Below, piece after piece: positions 6,364-6,453 of a stretch of 6,453 nucleotides of DNA. This DNA is from Caldilineae bacterium (GTDB lineage Bacteria > Chloroflexota > Anaerolineae > J102): assembly GCA_011192085.1 (NCBI GenBank), contig DUEQ01000518.1, forward strand, positions 1-6,453, in the 5' to 3' direction. Position 1 is the first letter of the stretch, and each line of letters starts with the position of its first letter. The translations under genes were made by a program, and so were the position numbers. The notes under the pieces are model-generated. The model saw only the letters and a program-made list of their open reading frames with translations. It did no database searches and was not told the DNA's origin.

Positions 6364-6453
6364 TCATGACTTCCCCTTCAAGTGCTTGCCGTACCGGGTG
6401 GCGACAACTTCGGCCATGATGGCCAGGGCGATCTCCTCGGGCGTGCGCCCGCC
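6364..6453 (-). CDS. XdhC/CoxI-family protein, C-terminal end (partial)
   Basis: The last 29 codons of a minus-strand gene enter from the right edge and end in TGA at 6364-6366. The peptide GGRTPEEIALAIMAEVVATR matches the conserved C-terminal helix of XdhC/CoxI-type proteins, where TPEEIAxSIxAEI is characteristic. Members of this family help insert or sulfurate the molybdenum cofactor of xanthine dehydrogenase-type hydroxylases, acting in the cytoplasm. The nucleotide-binding and Cys-containing parts lie outside the window, so the identification rests on this short tail alone. The gene is followed after 66 bases by the AddB-like gene on the same strand, without a visible terminator, so the two may share a transcript. 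A functional link between molybdenum-enzyme maturation and DNA-end processing is not obvious. Confidence 0.7.
   Translation of the reverse strand, partial: GGRTPEEIALAIMAEVVATRYGKHLKGKS

Noticed and set aside
5380..6369. Plus-strand open frame of 329 codons
   Set aside because: It is antisense to the Walker A end of the AddB-like gene, of low complexity (Gly, Gln and Arg rich) and without a motif.
1..6453. tRNA, rRNA, CRISPR, insertion sequence or attachment sites
   Set aside because: I found no cloverleaf-like segment, spaced direct repeats, transposase motif or terminal inverted repeats on either strand.

Overview
The window is GC-rich, densely packed bacterial DNA with almost no intergenic space. 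One strong gene start (mutM) looks leaderless, while the minus-strand genes use Shine-Dalgarno sites. A Chloroflexota-like or other deep-branching thermophile-type genome would fit this style and the protein flavour. This is an inference from gene content only, and I hold it weakly.

Layout from left to right: (1) Bases 1-56 may hold the last codons of a plus-strand gene that starts outside the window. (2) Bases 118-147 form a near-consensus sigma70-type promoter whose predicted start point is the A of the mutM ATG. (3) mutM (154-972, +) encodes formamidopyrimidine-DNA glycosylase, complete but with Glu in place of the fourth zinc-ligand Cys. (4) Bases 966-1382 are a gene graveyard: the 3' end of an unknown minus-strand gene lies back-to-back with the 3' third of a plus-strand isoaspartyl peptidase/asparaginase gene, as if one deletion had removed the shared middle of a divergent pair. 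(5) From 6453 down to 1379 everything reads leftward as one apparent transcription unit: the C-terminus of an XdhC/CoxI-family protein, a short spacer with a possible 11-codon leader ORF, a 1077-residue AddB-like helicase-nuclease, a five-helix membrane protein, and a membrane-anchored alpha/beta-hydrolase-like protein. The last two genes overlap by 8 bases. The hydrolase stop shares the bases TTAA with the stop of the asparaginase remnant.

Functionally there are two DNA-repair genes on opposite strands: mutM for oxidised bases, and the AddB-like protein for double-strand-end processing. The AddB-like protein keeps its Walker A motif, its PD-(D/E)XK nuclease motifs and its iron-sulfur cysteines, but has no AddA-type helicase next to it. 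The membrane protein and the hydrolase are not recognised as members of a characterised pathway. Their tight coupling suggests they act together at the membrane.

I see no RNA genes, CRISPR array, insertion sequence or integrase. I do not see a convincing new system. The items most worth a second look are the leaderless mutM promoter, the altered MutM zinc finger, the double-truncation scar, and the operon joining the orphan AddB-like nuclease to the membrane protein and hydrolase.
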